A stretch of 64,000 nt of DNA from Microbulbifer sp. YPW16 (GTDB taxonomy: Bacteria > Pseudomonadota > Gammaproteobacteria > Pseudomonadales > Cellvibrionaceae), in NCBI RefSeq assembly GCF_021290385.1, contig NZ_CP089928.1, positions 1,162,501 to 1,226,500 of the forward strand, written 5' to 3'. This document shows positions 28,776 to 38,919 of the stretch, one piece after another. Below the pieces are notes generated by a model. The model worked only from the letters and a program-made list of their open reading frames with translations, had not been told where the DNA came from and searched no databases. The stretch's first letter is position 1; each line of letters opens with the position of its first letter. The translations under genes were made by a program, and so were the position numbers.

Positions 28776-31334
28776 TCACATGCGTTTCCTGGTTTTACTG
28801 GTGGCCTGTGCACTGAGCGGATCATCGGGCCAGTAATGTTTCTGGTAACGGATGCGCAATTCCTTTTTGACTTCCGTGTACGTATTCTGCCAGAAGCTTG
28901 CCAGGTCGCGGGTAACCTGTACCGGCCGCTGTGCTGGCGACAAGAGGTGAATCATTAGTTCGAACCGGCCCTGCAGGATCGCCGGTGTCTGTGCCAGCCC
29001 GAACAACTCCTGCAGGCGCACTGCCAGCACCGGGATATCCTCCCCGTAATCGATCGGCATGCGCGAGCCACTGGGCACGACAATATGCGTGGGTGCAAAC
29101 TCATCAATCTGCTGCAGGTCCGCCCATTCCAGCTGCCCCTGCAAAATGCCGTGCATGTTGAGCCCGGACAATTGCTCGAGGCTACGCATCCCCGCCAGGT
29201 GTGGCAACAGCCAGTCTTCCAGGCTCTCCAGCAGGCAGTCATCATTCCACCGGGGCAGTGACAGGCCCGCCAGCAGGTCGGGATAATTGTCGGCCTGGGC
29301 CCGCAGGAACCCCACCCGTGCGCGCAGCGCATTCGCCTCGCGTGTCCAGGGCAATACCCCCAGTCCCTTCTGCCGGACCGCATCGAGCAATGCACGGCTG
29401 AGTGCATCCGGGGAAATATTTTCGGCCGCTCTTTCATCCAGTACGATCCGGCCGAGACAGGTGCGCACGCTGGCAACGGCCCGGCCCACCCGGTCATCCC
29501 AGCGGACCTGTTCTTCCTGTTCAATCAGGTGGGGGAAATATTCCGGCAATAACTCACCGGGGATCTGCGCAGCCAGCAGAATACGCGCGTCGCGCCCCTG
29601 CCCGTCCAGCTCTGCCACTACCAGGTAATCGGCTACAGCCAGTTCATCATCGTGGGAGAAGTGCGCCCCGCGGCCACTGGCAAGCAGGAAGCGGCGGCCG
29701 CGGTCATGGCGATTCCGGGCAATGCGGTCCGGGTATGCCAGTGCTAGCAACAGTCCGGTGCGGTCGGCCGTATCGATGGCGCTTCCCCCGGAACCAGCAG
29801 TGGATCCATCCATCCGGGCGAGCTGTGCCTGCCAGGTCCTGGCCTGCTGCCGGATTCTCTGCACCGCACCGCGATCTACAGTGCCGTCCCCTTTGCCCCC
29901 CTCGAGTAACCATTCCATGCGCCGGTGCAGGTCCCGGTCCAGGCGTCGCTCGCCGCGAAAGATATCCCGCTCCGACAGCAGCGCCGCCAGCAGGCAGGCT
30001 TCCCGCTGCAGGCCCCAGTCGCAACTGTGCAGCATCATATGGGCGAGCCGCGGGTGGGTCCCCAGTGCCAGCATCGCAGCACCATGTGCGGTAATGCGCA
30101 GTTCGGCGTCGAGGGCCTCCAGACGCTGCAGCAGGTCGCGGGCCTGGCCCAGCGGCCCCGGCGGCGGCAGGTCCAGCCACTGCAACTCATCCGGGTCGCT
30201 CACGCCCCACTGCGCCAGCTCAAGCACCAGCGGGGCCAGGTCACTGTTGAGGATTTCCGGCGTGTTCTTGGCTGGCAGCCCCCCGTGGCGCGACTCGGTC
30301 CACAGGCGCAGGCAGGTGCCGGGCCCCAGTCGCCCGGCGCGGCCACAACGCTGGGTGGCGGACGCCCGGGAAATAGTGGTGGTCTCGAGCCGGTTCATAC
30401 CGGTGTTGGGGTCGAAACGGGATTCGCGCATCAGGCCGGAATCCACCACCAGTGAAATCCCCTCAATGGTCAGGCTGGTTTCCGCCACGTTGGTAGCCAG
30501 CACTACTTTGCGGCGCCCCTGCGGGGCGGGCGCAATGGCTGCGTCCTGCTGTTCCCGGCCCAGGTCCCCGTACAGGGGGGCGATATCGACATCGTTGAAA
30601 ACCTCATCCCCGGCCCTTTCCGCCAGCAGCTCCCCCACCCTGCGGATCTCGCCTACACCAGGCAGGAAAGCCAGCAGGCTGCCGCCGGCCTCAGCGAGCA
30701 GTTCGCCGATCTTGCGCGCCATCAGCGCCGGCAACTGGCGCGCGTCTTCCACCACTTCCCGGGGGGCCAGGTAACGGGTCTCCACCGGATAGCTGCGCCC
30801 CTCGCTGCTCACCACCGGCGCACCGCCGAGCAGGCTTGCCACGCCCGTCGCATCAAGTGTGGCGGACATCACCAGTAGCTTGAGGTCCTCGCGCAGGACT
30901 TCCTGGGATTGCAGGCAGAGCGCCAGTGACAGGTCCGCCTGCAGGTTGCGCTCATGGAATTCATCGAAGATGACCAGGGCCGTCCGGGCAAGCTCCGGAT
31001 CCGACTGCAGCAGGCGGGTGAGTATGCCCTCGGTAACGACCAGGATGCGCGTGCCTGCCCCGGCCTGTCGCTCACCGCGAACCTGGTAGCCGACGGTCTG
31101 GCCCACCGGCTCACCGAGCAGCGAGGCCATACGCCTGGCCGCGGTGCGCGCCGCCAGCCGGCGGGGTTCCAGCATGATGATATTGCGCCCCGCCAGCCAG
31201 CCGCACTCCAGCAGCGCCAGGGGGACGGCGGTTGTCTTGCCGGCACCGGGGGGCGCCTGCAGAACGACATTGTTGTGGCCCGCCAGTGCTGCGAGGAGGT
31301 CCGGCAGGGCGGCGTTGATCGGTAGTTCCGGCAT
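28776..31334 (-). CDS. hrpB: ATP-dependent helicase HrpB
   Basis: An 852-residue DEAH/RHA-type RNA helicase. Walker A is 'APPGAGKTT' near residues 28-36; the box II motif is 'DEFHER' rather than DEAH, which is the HrpB norm; motif VI is 'QRCGRAGRLGPG'. The conserved HrpB C-terminal domain ('FWQNTYTEVKKELRIRYQKHYWP') ends it, and the length is typical. The ATG at 31332-31334 is the start. The substrate is unknown in most bacteria; in some species it affects mRNA processing. A cold-shock/DUF1294 gene follows. Confidence 0.95.
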   Translation of the reverse strand: MPELPINAALPDLLAALAGHNNVVLQAPPGAGKTTAVPLALLECGWLAGRNIIMLEPRRLAARTAARRMASLLGEPVGQTVGYQVRGERQAGAGTRILVVTEGILTRLLQSDPELARTALVIFDEFHERNLQADLSLALCLQSQEVLREDLKLLVMSATLDATGVASLLGGAPVVSSEGRSYPVETRYLAPREVVEDARQLPALMARKIGELLAEAGGSLLAFLPGVGEIRRVGELLAERAGDEVFNDVDIAPLYGDLGREQQDAAIAPAPQGRRKVVLATNVAETSLTIEGISLVVDSGLMRESRFDPNTGMNRLETTTISRASATQRCGRAGRLGPGTCLRLWTESRHGGLPAKNTPEILNSDLAPLVLELAQWGVSDPDELQWLDLPPPGPLGQARDLLQRLEALDAELRITAHGAAMLALGTHPRLAHMMLHSCDWGLQREACLLAALLSERDIFRGERRLDRDLHRRMEWLLEGGKGDGTVDRGAVQRIRQQARTWQAQLARMDGSTAGSGGSAIDTADRTGLLLALAYPDRIARNRHDRGRRFLLASGRGAHFSHDDELAVADYLVVAELDGQGRDARILLAAQIPGELLPEYFPHLIEQEEQVRWDDRVGRAVASVRTCLGRIVLDERAAENISPDALSRALLDAVRQKGLGVLPWTREANALRARVGFLRAQADNYPDLLAGLSLPRWNDDCLLESLEDWLLPHLAGMRSLEQLSGLNMHGILQGQLEWADLQQIDEFAPTHIVVPSGSRMPIDYGEDIPVLAVRLQELFGLAQTPAILQGRFELMIHLLSPAQRPVQVTRDLASFWQNTYTEVKKELRIRYQKHYWPDDPLSAQATSKTRKRM

Positions 31335-31415
31335 GGGCGCGATTATATCGGTTTTACCGCCTGCCAGCGTCCGCGATTGGGGCCGGGAAACGGATGCGGG
31401 ATCTCTCCCGCAGGC

Positions 31416-33437
31416 TCAGCCCCGGCTGGTGCTATCGAGCAGTGCCAGGTCGAGCAGTCCCGGCACCAGCTTGCGTGCACCATAGGCACTCAGGTGGTCA
31501 TCGTCGCGATAGAGCGGCACCCCGCGCTCCTCGATTCGGCAGGCGGACGAACAGAGCTCCGGCACCGGGCTGACCTGGTCCGCCCCCAGCTCCGCGGCAA
31601 TGGTGTCGATAATGTGGTTGGCACGACGGTTGCGACGCTCGACCTCTTTGCGTGTGGGTGCGTGCTCCAGCGACGTACCGATAAATTCCGCGTTGATCAC
31701 TGCCAGGGGTACAGAGAAACCCACTTCAGGCACCCCCTTCACAATCAACACCCGGCGCCCGGTGGCCCGGATACGCCGGACGGTGTCGGCAAGGCTGCCC
31801 CGCACCAGCTCCGCGTTAGTCTCGCGATGGTCATCGCCGGCCACCAGGCCATCATTCCCTGCATCAGCCGAGCGTTGCAGTACCGCATTGTCACCGCCCT
31901 CTCCCGGTGCCGGTGTACCTTCCACCGCCTGTGCCCAGCGGGCCACCAGGATAACGGTATCCAGGTCATCCCGAGCCTCGAGAAATTCCATCACCTGCCG
32001 GTTGAACAAGTCACAGCGATGGGACTCACCCTTATCAGCCCGCACCAGCCCCAGCAATGGGGGGCAGGCAGACTTGACCGCCGCCAGCCCTGCCTGGCCC
32101 CGTCCCCGTACCCAGAGATCAAACCCGGGCAGGAAGGCTCCGGCATGGGAATCGCCCCAGATCAGCACATCCGCAAGCCCGTCCGCCGCCGTGTCACCAA
32201 AGCGGCACAACCCCTCGTCCGGCAAACGCCCCATGCAGCGCTCCTGCCGCGGCGTACGCTCCACCGCCTCGGTATATATCGCCAGCAGCTCCGGCGGCAG
32301 CCGGCCGGGAAACCCCTTGCCGCTGTTGATAATCACCGCCACCAGCACCAGCGCCACTGCCGCCACACTCCCGGCCCGCACAATCGCCGGGCGTGAACCC
32401 CAACGACCGCCGCGACGGCGAAAGGGCCCCTCCACCCAGCGCCAGCTGGCGTACGCCAGCCCTCCGGCCACCACCACCGCCAGCAGGGCGGAGAGCAGCG
32501 GTAATTCCGCCGCACCGTGGATAAGGCGCGCAAATACCAGCACCGGCCAGTGCCACAGGTACAGGGAATAGGAAACCAGCCCCACACCGACAAAAACCGG
32601 CAGGGACAGCAGGCGGGTGGCAAACACCGGCCGCTGCGCGCCCGCCCAGATCAGGGCCACCGCCCCGCCGCAGGGTAGTAGTGCCGCGAGTCCCGGAAAT
32701 GGCGTGGCGCTGTCATAGGCAACCACGCTGCAGGCGATAGCCAGCAATCCGGCGGCGGCCACCACCTCCACCACGATACGGCGCCCGCAACGGGGCACTG
32801 CGCCCAGTGCCAGCAGGGCGCCCAGGCCCAGCTCCCAGATACGCGTGGGCGTGAGGAAATAATTTGCGAATGGCTGGGCCTGCGTGGCCCACATCGAGGC
32901 ACAGAGTGAAACAAGGGAGAGCAGCGCGACCACCGCCAGCATCCAGCCGGATCGCCTCGCCAGCAGGCACAGCAGCAGAGGGAAAAACACATAAAACTGC
33001 TCTTCCACTGCCAGCGACCAGGTGTGCAGCAGTGGTTCCCATTCCGCCGAAGCGCCAAAGTAGTCACCGCTACTGCGCCAGAACCAGAAATTGGAGACAA
33101 AGAACACCGTGGCCAGCACCGATCGTGCATAGCCCTCAAGCAGGTCGGGCGGCAGCACCAACCAGCTGGCCAGGGTGGTGGCGGACAGTACAGTGAAAAG
33201 GGCCGGCAGGATCCGCCGCGCCCGGCGCTCGTAAAAATCTGCCAGGGAGAAACGCCCCTGGCGGATTTCCCGCACCAGGATGCCGGTAATCAGGTAGCCT
33301 GAAATGACAAAGAAAACATCGACCCCGACAAAGCCGCCGGAAAAGCCCGGCAGGCCCGCGTGGGCAAAAACCACTGGCAGCACCGCCAGCGCCCGTAACC
33401 CGTCGATATCCCGGCGGTAACCACTGTTCACTGTCAT
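31416..33437 (-). CDS. OafA/YrhL-type acyltransferase with C-terminal SGNH domain
   Basis: A 673-residue membrane protein. An acyltransferase-3 domain of about ten helices (residues 1-355) starts with 'YRRDIDGLRALAVLPVVFAHAG' and contains 'LLHTWSLAVEEQFY' near 137-150, including the conserved His and Glu. It is followed by a periplasmic SGNH hydrolase-like domain with block I 'GDSHAG' near residue 426 and the Asp-x2-His block 'DDDHLS' near residue 648. This OafA-like combination O-acetylates lipopolysaccharide O-antigen or other surface glycans. A sulfotransferase-like gene lies 78 bases upstream on the same strand, so both may modify a surface polysaccharide. Confidence 0.92.
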   Translation of the reverse strand: MTVNSGYRRDIDGLRALAVLPVVFAHAGLPGFSGGFVGVDVFFVISGYLITGILVREIRQGRFSLADFYERRARRILPALFTVLSATTLASWLVLPPDLLEGYARSVLATVFFVSNFWFWRSSGDYFGASAEWEPLLHTWSLAVEEQFYVFFPLLLCLLARRSGWMLAVVALLSLVSLCASMWATQAQPFANYFLTPTRIWELGLGALLALGAVPRCGRRIVVEVVAAAGLLAIACSVVAYDSATPFPGLAALLPCGGAVALIWAGAQRPVFATRLLSLPVFVGVGLVSYSLYLWHWPVLVFARLIHGAAELPLLSALLAVVVAGGLAYASWRWVEGPFRRRGGRWGSRPAIVRAGSVAAVALVLVAVIINSGKGFPGRLPPELLAIYTEAVERTPRQERCMGRLPDEGLCRFGDTAADGLADVLIWGDSHAGAFLPGFDLWVRGRGQAGLAAVKSACPPLLGLVRADKGESHRCDLFNRQVMEFLEARDDLDTVILVARWAQAVEGTPAPGEGGDNAVLQRSADAGNDGLVAGDDHRETNAELVRGSLADTVRRIRATGRRVLIVKGVPEVGFSVPLAVINAEFIGTSLEHAPTRKEVERRNRRANHIIDTIAAELGADQVSPVPELCSSACRIEERGVPLYRDDDHLSAYGARKLVPGLLDLALLDSTSRG

Positions 33438-33515
33438 CGTTATCCAGATTGGCTCGTTACTTGCGGATCCCTGTGTGGATCCCCCGATGCAGTCCCTGCG
33501 GTTGCCGCCGGTATC

Positions 33516-34676
33516 TTACCGGCCGCTGCGTTTTTTCCTCCTGAGGCGACTCCACCAGGGAGTCCTTGCCGGCGCGATGGCCGCGGTGCAGGCAAGGCAC
33601 TGCCGGATACCCTGCAACTCCCCGGCCACACCCTGCGACAGGGTTCCTGCCGCCACCGGGTCTTCCAGCAGGGAGCGAATGCAATCGTCCAGCAGCGCAT
33701 CCCTCAGCCCGCGGGGATTCTCTATGCCCGAGCCCAGAAGATCTGCCGACCACTCCGCAAGATCGGCGCAGGACAGCAGGTCATTGCCCGTTTCCGGGTA
33801 GGTGGAGAAATCATCACTGAATGCCAGGCCGGATTCATGCTGGAGATAGCGCTCGCTCAACTGGCGGTTCGACTCGGCAAACGCCTCGAAAAAGGCCCGG
33901 GCGTTGTCCCGGCCCGGCGTCACACGGCTGCTGTCGCCGCGCATCCCGGGTTTCAACCGGCGGATATCGCCGGGCGCTGCACCCAGCTCGATCAACTTGT
34001 GGGTGAGCAGGAATTCCCGGCGCCCCACGCCCTCGTTGACACGACACGGGGGAATATCCAGTCCATCGCCAAGCAGGCTCGCGAAGTCGGTGACGATATC
34101 GCCCCCCTGCAGCCTTGCAGGCCTGAACTCGCGCACCTGCAGCGCGTCCCGCCCGAAACTTGCCTCCCACTGCCGCAGCTTGCTGAAGTAATCGTAATAA
34201 GTGCGCACCGCCGGCGTCAGTTGCGGCAGCGCGCCTGCCTCGTGGCCCAGCAACTTGCTTGAGGAGCTGCGCCCACGCTCACAGCCCCGCGCACCCTGCT
34301 GCTTGAAAGAGCGGGCGTGCAGGTCCTGGCGGCGCAGGTAGGCGACCACCACAGTGCGGTCGAAATGTTCCGCGCAGATGTCCCGCACCCGCTCGATATC
34401 CACGGGCCGGTACAGAAAGGAGAAGTGCTCGGCGGAGACAATGACGGTATCGCTGCGAGTGGCTGCCAGCAGCTGGCGGAAGCGATCATTCAGGTGAAAG
34501 TGCAGGCCAGTGTCCCGCGCCTCCACGTCGATGGCTCCCGATGAATTGCCCTTCTTGCCGAGGGCCGCAAACTCCACCCCGCGATCCAGCAATGCCGCGC
34601 GGCAGCGGTGCAGGGCCAGTTGCAATGAGCTGGAGCCGGTCTTGTGGAAACCGATATGCAGGTAGAGAGTACGCAT
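33516..34676 (-). CDS. Sulfotransferase-like P-loop protein
   Basis: A 386-residue soluble protein. The N-terminus 'LYLHIGFHKTGSSSLQ' (residues 4-19) is a clear PAPS-binding P-loop of the sulfotransferase superfamily. 'VVVAYLRRQDLHARSFKQQ' near residues 108-126 fits the 3'-phosphate-binding motif. Beyond about residue 260 the sequence is less conserved and ends in a basic tail. The acceptor is unknown. The OafA-type acyltransferase gene is the next gene on the strand, which suggests modification of an extracellular or surface glycan. The ATG is at 34674-34676. Confidence 0.72.
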   Translation of the reverse strand: MRTLYLHIGFHKTGSSSLQLALHRCRAALLDRGVEFAALGKKGNSSGAIDVEARDTGLHFHLNDRFRQLLAATRSDTVIVSAEHFSFLYRPVDIERVRDICAEHFDRTVVVAYLRRQDLHARSFKQQGARGCERGRSSSSKLLGHEAGALPQLTPAVRTYYDYFSKLRQWEASFGRDALQVREFRPARLQGGDIVTDFASLLGDGLDIPPCRVNEGVGRREFLLTHKLIELGAAPGDIRRLKPGMRGDSSRVTPGRDNARAFFEAFAESNRQLSERYLQHESGLAFSDDFSTYPETGNDLLSCADLAEWSADLLGSGIENPRGLRDALLDDCIRSLLEDPVAAGTLSQGVAGELQGIRQCLACTAAIAPARTPWWSRLRRKKRSGR

Positions 34677-34778
34677 TATTATTCTTTACCAGGGGAACAG
34701 AGTTTACCGGCCGGGCCGGTGCCGGCTTCCCCGCCCGTTTTTGATCAGTAAAACGTCACCAACAAGGATGTCACCAAT

Positions 34779-34803
34779 AAAAAAGGCCGGTCTTACCGGC
34801 CTT
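34779..34803 (-). terminator. Intrinsic terminator of the RhlB-like helicase gene
   Basis: On the minus strand AAGGCCGGT pairs with ACCGGCCTT around a three-base loop and is followed by a T-run, about 50 bases past the helicase stop. It separates that gene from the sulfotransferase gene. Confidence 0.88.
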
Positions 34804-34852
34804 CAGGCTCCCGGCGATACTCCCGCAGGAGTTCGACCGGGATTACAGTCTG

Positions 34853-36463
34853 TCAGCGACGCGGCCCGCGGCTCCCGCCGCCGCGACGGCCGCCTCCGCG
34901 ACCATCCCGGCTGTCCCGGCCACCACGCGCGCCGCGGCCATCGCCGCCGCTGCTGCGTTTAACCTTGACCTTGGGCGGCTCTTCCAGCAGCTCCAGGGGC
35001 GGCTGTTCGCAGTTCAGCTTCTGACCCAGCAGCGCCTCGATTGGCTCCAGGCGCATGGCATCGTCCTCACAGGCAAAACTGATCGAGGTGCCTGTCTTGC
35101 CGGCGCGACCGGTACGGCCGATGCGGTGGACGTAGTCCTCGGGCTCTTCCGGCAGGGTGAAGTTGACCACGTGGCTGATGCCATCGATATGGATACCGCG
35201 GCCGGCCACGTCGGTGGCCACCAGCACCCGGGTCTTGCCCGTCTTGAAATCCTCCAGCGTGCGTACGCGCTTGTTCTGCGCCACCTCACCGGATAACAGG
35301 CCCGCCTTGAAACCGTGCGCCTCCAGGTTCTCGTGCAGGCGACGGCACTGGTCGCGACGGTTGGCAAAGACAATCAGGCTTTCCACCTCGTCACTCTGCA
35401 GGATGTTATACAGCAGGGTGTATTTCTCCTCGCTGGCAGCCAGGTAAACGCGCTGGTCGACGGAATCGGTAGCAACCCGCTCCGGCTCGATTTCCACGAT
35501 CACCGGCTCGTCAGTCCACTGCTCCACCAGGGAATCCACTTCCGGGGTAAAGGTGGCGGAGAAGAACATGGTCTGGCGATGGGTCTTGCGCGGGGTCTGG
35601 CGCACGATCCGGCGCACCTGGGGAATAAAGCCCATGTCCAGCATCCGGTCCGCCTCATCGATCACCAGGACTTCCACCTGGTCGAGGTAGCAGTCGCGGT
35701 TGCTGGCGAAATCCAGCAGGCGGCCCGGCGTGGCCACCAGGATATCCACAAGGCGCTCGTTCAGGTTGCGCTGCTGCTTGCCGTAGTCCATTCCCCCCAC
35801 GAGGGTGTGGATCTCCAGGTCCGTATATTTACACAGGGCCTTGGCATCGTCGGCGATCTGCATTACCAGCTCACGGGTCGGGGCAATGATCAGTGAGCGG
35901 GCCTCACCGGCGTAGCGCTCGCCCTCGAACGGGTTCTTGAGCAGGTCGTCGATTATGGTGATCAGGAAGGCCGCGGTCTTGCCGGTACCGGTCTGCGCCT
36001 TGCCCACCAGGTCGTGGCCATTGAGGGTGTGGGGCAGCGAGCGGCCCTGGATCGGCGAACAATATTCGAAGCCCAGGTCGTGAATCCCATGCATCAGGTC
36101 CAGCGGCAGGTCCAGGTCGTGAAAGCGGACCTTGCCCTCCTGCTCCGGCACCTGGAACTGGTCCAGCGACCATTTGGTCGCCGGGCGTGACTGGCGGCGC
36201 TTATTGCCGCCTTTCCCGCCCCGCGAGCCATCTTCATCCCTGCCCCGGCCGGGACCCTTGCCTTGAGGCTTATCCCGAGTCTTGCCCTTGGCGGAACTGC
36301 TGGCCTCGCGCGACTCACCGCTGCCCTTGCTGCCGGTATTCCGCTGGCCACGGGCAGGCTTGTCGGCATCTCCGCGCTGGCGGCCGCTGTCCTGACTATT
36401 GTCAGTTTCATTGCTGGCATCTGCCGCGTCGGCAGATGAACGGCGAAACAACTTTCCTATCAA
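34853..36463 (-). CDS. rhlB: DEAD-box ATP-dependent RNA helicase, RhlB-like
   Basis: A 536-residue helicase. An N-terminal basic, Gly/Ser/Lys-rich disordered region (about residues 8-95) precedes the DEAD core. The core holds Walker A 'AQTGTGKT', '[11 protein letters not shown]', 'SATF', and motif VI '[10 protein letters not shown]'. A Gly- and Arg-rich C-terminal tail (last 40 residues) probably binds RNA or a partner. This layout resembles the RhlB of Pseudomonas and relatives, which takes part in RNA degradation; RhlE is the alternative name. The start is a TTG at 36461-36463 ('MIGKLFRR') with a weak ribosome binding site. A strong terminator follows the gene. Confidence 0.88.
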   Translation of the reverse strand: MIGKLFRRSSADAADASNETDNSQDSGRQRGDADKPARGQRNTGSKGSGESREASSSAKGKTRDKPQGKGPGRGRDEDGSRGGKGGNKRRQSRPATKWSLDQFQVPEQEGKVRFHDLDLPLDLMHGIHDLGFEYCSPIQGRSLPHTLNGHDLVGKAQTGTGKTAAFLITIIDDLLKNPFEGERYAGEARSLIIAPTRELVMQIADDAKALCKYTDLEIHTLVGGMDYGKQQRNLNERLVDILVATPGRLLDFASNRDCYLDQVEVLVIDEADRMLDMGFIPQVRRIVRQTPRKTHRQTMFFSATFTPEVDSLVEQWTDEPVIVEIEPERVATDSVDQRVYLAASEEKYTLLYNILQSDEVESLIVFANRRDQCRRLHENLEAHGFKAGLLSGEVAQNKRVRTLEDFKTGKTRVLVATDVAGRGIHIDGISHVVNFTLPEEPEDYVHRIGRTGRAGKTGTSISFACEDDAMRLEPIEALLGQKLNCEQPPLELLEEPPKVKVKRSSGGDGRGARGGRDSRDGRGGGRRGGGSRGPRR

Positions 36464-36521
36464 GTGAAATACTCGCTTACATGCTCAAATAATCGGCGAG
36501 TATATCATCTATGGGCGAAGA

Positions 36522-37169
36522 CTACCTGTTAGCGTCTTGCGGCGGCTGGCCGCGACCGTGAGAGCGCCGGCAAATCCAGTAATCCAGGCTGGCATAGCGC
36601 CCCCCACCGGTTCCCAGCAGGGCCAGCAGCATTACGAAGTAGGTGGCTGCGAACTCGATCCCGTTCTTGAGCACGGTGAAGCTGCCCGCCTCCGTAAGCC
36701 AGCTGTAATTGCCATGGGCCTTAAGCAGTTCAACCGCTTTGTCCTTACGCGCCACGGCCTCCGCAATCAGGTCCTCGCGCCACTCCCAGGGCATGGTCAG
36801 CGTCTGCTCGGGAAGCGCGTGCCAGCCGTACTGCCAGTGGGCGGTAGCTGCTGCCACCACCATCACAAACATCAGCGGGACGGTTGCCAGCCGCACCCCC
36901 AGCCCCAGTAGCAGCGCAACACCACCGAGCAATTCGGTCAGCGCAGCCATCCAGGCCAGCAACTGCGGTGCCGGCAGGCCCAGCCCCCAGTCGGGATTGC
37001 CGAACCAGGCCGCCACGTCACCGATATGGCCCAGCTTGTTTATTCCCGCCAGGATAAAGATCGGCGCCAGGAACAGTCGCAGGGCCAGTGGCCCCAACCA
37101 GTCGGTGGCACTGGCCAGGCGCAGGAAGCTGCCGTACAGGCGATTGAACCAACCCGATGAGCGCTCCAT
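36522..37169 (-). CDS. DoxX family membrane protein
   Basis: A 215-residue protein with four to five hydrophobic segments. The family core 'LRLFLAPIFILAGINKLGHI' at about residues 24-43 and 'ALTELLGGVALLLGLGVRLA' near 72-91 mark it as a DoxX-type protein. A longer hydrophilic loop follows the third helix. A very strong ribosome binding site (GGAGGGAGGG) precedes the ATG at 37167-37169, which decides the start over an upstream in-frame codon. Members are linked to redox stress in other bacteria, but no specific function is assigned here. It lies 58 bases upstream of the RhlB-like gene start and diverges from the MATE gene. Confidence 0.85.
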   Translation of the reverse strand: MERSSGWFNRLYGSFLRLASATDWLGPLALRLFLAPIFILAGINKLGHIGDVAAWFGNPDWGLGLPAPQLLAWMAALTELLGGVALLLGLGVRLATVPLMFVMVVAAATAHWQYGWHALPEQTLTMPWEWREDLIAEAVARKDKAVELLKAHGNYSWLTEAGSFTVLKNGIEFAATYFVMLLALLGTGGGRYASLDYWICRRSHGRGQPPQDANR

Positions 37170-37433
37170 AATCCCTCCCTCCTCTACGATTGTTTGTGCT
37201 GGTGGGCCGCACGGGCAGTCTGGTGACTCGTCGCCAACAGGCGAACGCATTCGGGGCACTCCGGTAAAAGACGGGAAAACGCGGGCATAGCAGTGCTATT
37301 CCAGGTTTTCTCACCCCCGGCCGGGTGTTCGGGAGACGCGGACTGTCACCTGTTGTCCATATGGTCCACTGTAGGTCGGTCAACCGGCCCACCTGTTACA
37401 CACCGAATTAAGGTAGCCCAGCGGCGCTCTGCC

Positions 37434-38822
37434 ATGTTCAAGATCTACAAGCGGGCCACCGCCACCGAACTCTCCCGCATTACCACCCTCGGCGGCCCGC
37501 TGGTCATCAGCAACCTGGCGGTCATCAGTATGGGGGTCACCGATACCATCGTTGCCGGTCGCGCCGGCGAGGTGGACCTGGCGGGACTGGCGCTGGGTTC
37601 CAGCATCTGGGCCGTTTGCGCAGTAACCCTGATGGGCCTGCTGGCAGCGGTATCGCCGGTGGTGGCCCACCTCCGTGGCGCACGCAATGAAGTCGGCGCG
37701 GCGGCAGAGCTGCAACAGGCGTTCTGGATCGCACTCGCCGGCGGGCTGGTGGTGGTGGCCGCATTGCTGGCGGTGCCCTGGTGGAGCCAGTGGATCGATA
37801 CCGAGGAACCGGTGCGCCGCGTGATGCAGCACTACCTGCTGGCACTGGCCACCTCCACCCTGCCGTTTGCGCTCGGCACCGCGTTGCGCGGCTACTGCGA
37901 GGGCATGGCCCAGGTGCGGGCGGTAATGCGTATCTACCTGGCCGCAGCAGTGCTGAATATTCCCCTGGATATGGCGCTGGTCTTCGGCTGGGGACCACTC
38001 CCGGCCCTGGGCGGGGCCGGCTGTGGCTGGGCCACCAGCCTGGTGAGCTGGGCCATCGCCCTGGCGCTGTTCTGGCATGCCAACAACGACCGAACCTATC
38101 GCGCCCTCGACCTGCGCTTCGCGCTGCCGAAACCCCACTGGCCCACACTGCGCCACCAGCTGGCCCTGGGCCTGCCTATCTGTATCGGCGCCGGCAGCGA
38201 GGTCACCTTTTTTGCCAGCCTCACGGTGCTGCTGGCTCCCTATGGCGCCACCATCGTGGCCGCCCACCAGATCGGCATGAACATCGGCTCCATTTTCTAC
38301 CTGGTGGCCCTGGCACTGGCCCAGGCCCTGAGTATCCGCGTGGCCCAGTTGCTGGGCCAGGGGCGGCCGAAACGGGCACGCTTTAGCAGCACGGTGGGGG
38401 TTTCCGGCGGACTCCTGTACGCCCTGGCCACCGGGCTGGTACTGATCGTCCTGCGCCATCCGTTCGTGTCCGTATACACCAGCGATGCGGACATCATCGC
38501 GGTAGCCACCAACCTGCTGCTGCTATGCGCGGCCTTCCAGCTGGTGGATGTGGCCCAGGCCATGGCCTGGGGCGCACTGCGTGGCTATAAAGATACGCGG
38601 GTACCCATGTATATGCAGATACTCTCCTACTGGCTGGTGGGGCTCACCAGTGCCCGCTGGCTGGGTGAGAGCTTCTGGGGTGTCTACGGTTACTGGGCAG
38701 GCATCTGCATCGGTCTCGGGGTCGCCTCGGTGCTGCTGGGGGCGCGCCTCTGGCGCACCAGTGGCATGGCGATCAAACACCGGGGCCGGCTGGGCATTTC
38801 GCCAAGTGGCGCGCAAACCTGA
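37434..38822 (+). CDS. MATE family efflux transporter
   Basis: A 462-residue protein with twelve predicted membrane segments in two six-helix halves, exporting cationic organic compounds by sodium or proton antiport. Family features include 'PLVISNLAVISMGVTDTIVAGR' in helix 1-2 and 'PFALGTALRGYCEGMAQVR' before helix 5. The second half repeats this with 'AHQIGMNIGSIFYLVALALA'. It is most like the NorM branch. The ATG is at 37434-37436. The AstE-like gene follows after 97 bases on the same strand. Confidence 0.92.
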   Translation: MFKIYKRATATELSRITTLGGPLVISNLAVISMGVTDTIVAGRAGEVDLAGLALGSSIWAVCAVTLMGLLAAVSPVVAHLRGARNEVGAAAELQQAFWIALAGGLVVVAALLAVPWWSQWIDTEEPVRRVMQHYLLALATSTLPFALGTALRGYCEGMAQVRAVMRIYLAAAVLNIPLDMALVFGWGPLPALGGAGCGWATSLVSWAIALALFWHANNDRTYRALDLRFALPKPHWPTLRHQLALGLPICIGAGSEVTFFASLTVLLAPYGATIVAAHQIGMNIGSIFYLVALALAQALSIRVAQLLGQGRPKRARFSSTVGVSGGLLYALATGLVLIVLRHPFVSVYTSDADIIAVATNLLLLCAAFQLVDVAQAMAWGALRGYKDTRVPMYMQILSYWLVGLTSARWLGESFWGVYGYWAGICIGLGVASVLLGARLWRTSGMAIKHRGRLGISPSGAQT

Positions 38823-38919
38823 GGGAACGCTTTCGCTATACTCGCGCTCCAATTTATTACAGGCCGGCAACCTCTACGCGACGCCCGGTCATCAACATGC
38901 CAACAACCGGAGTTACTGC

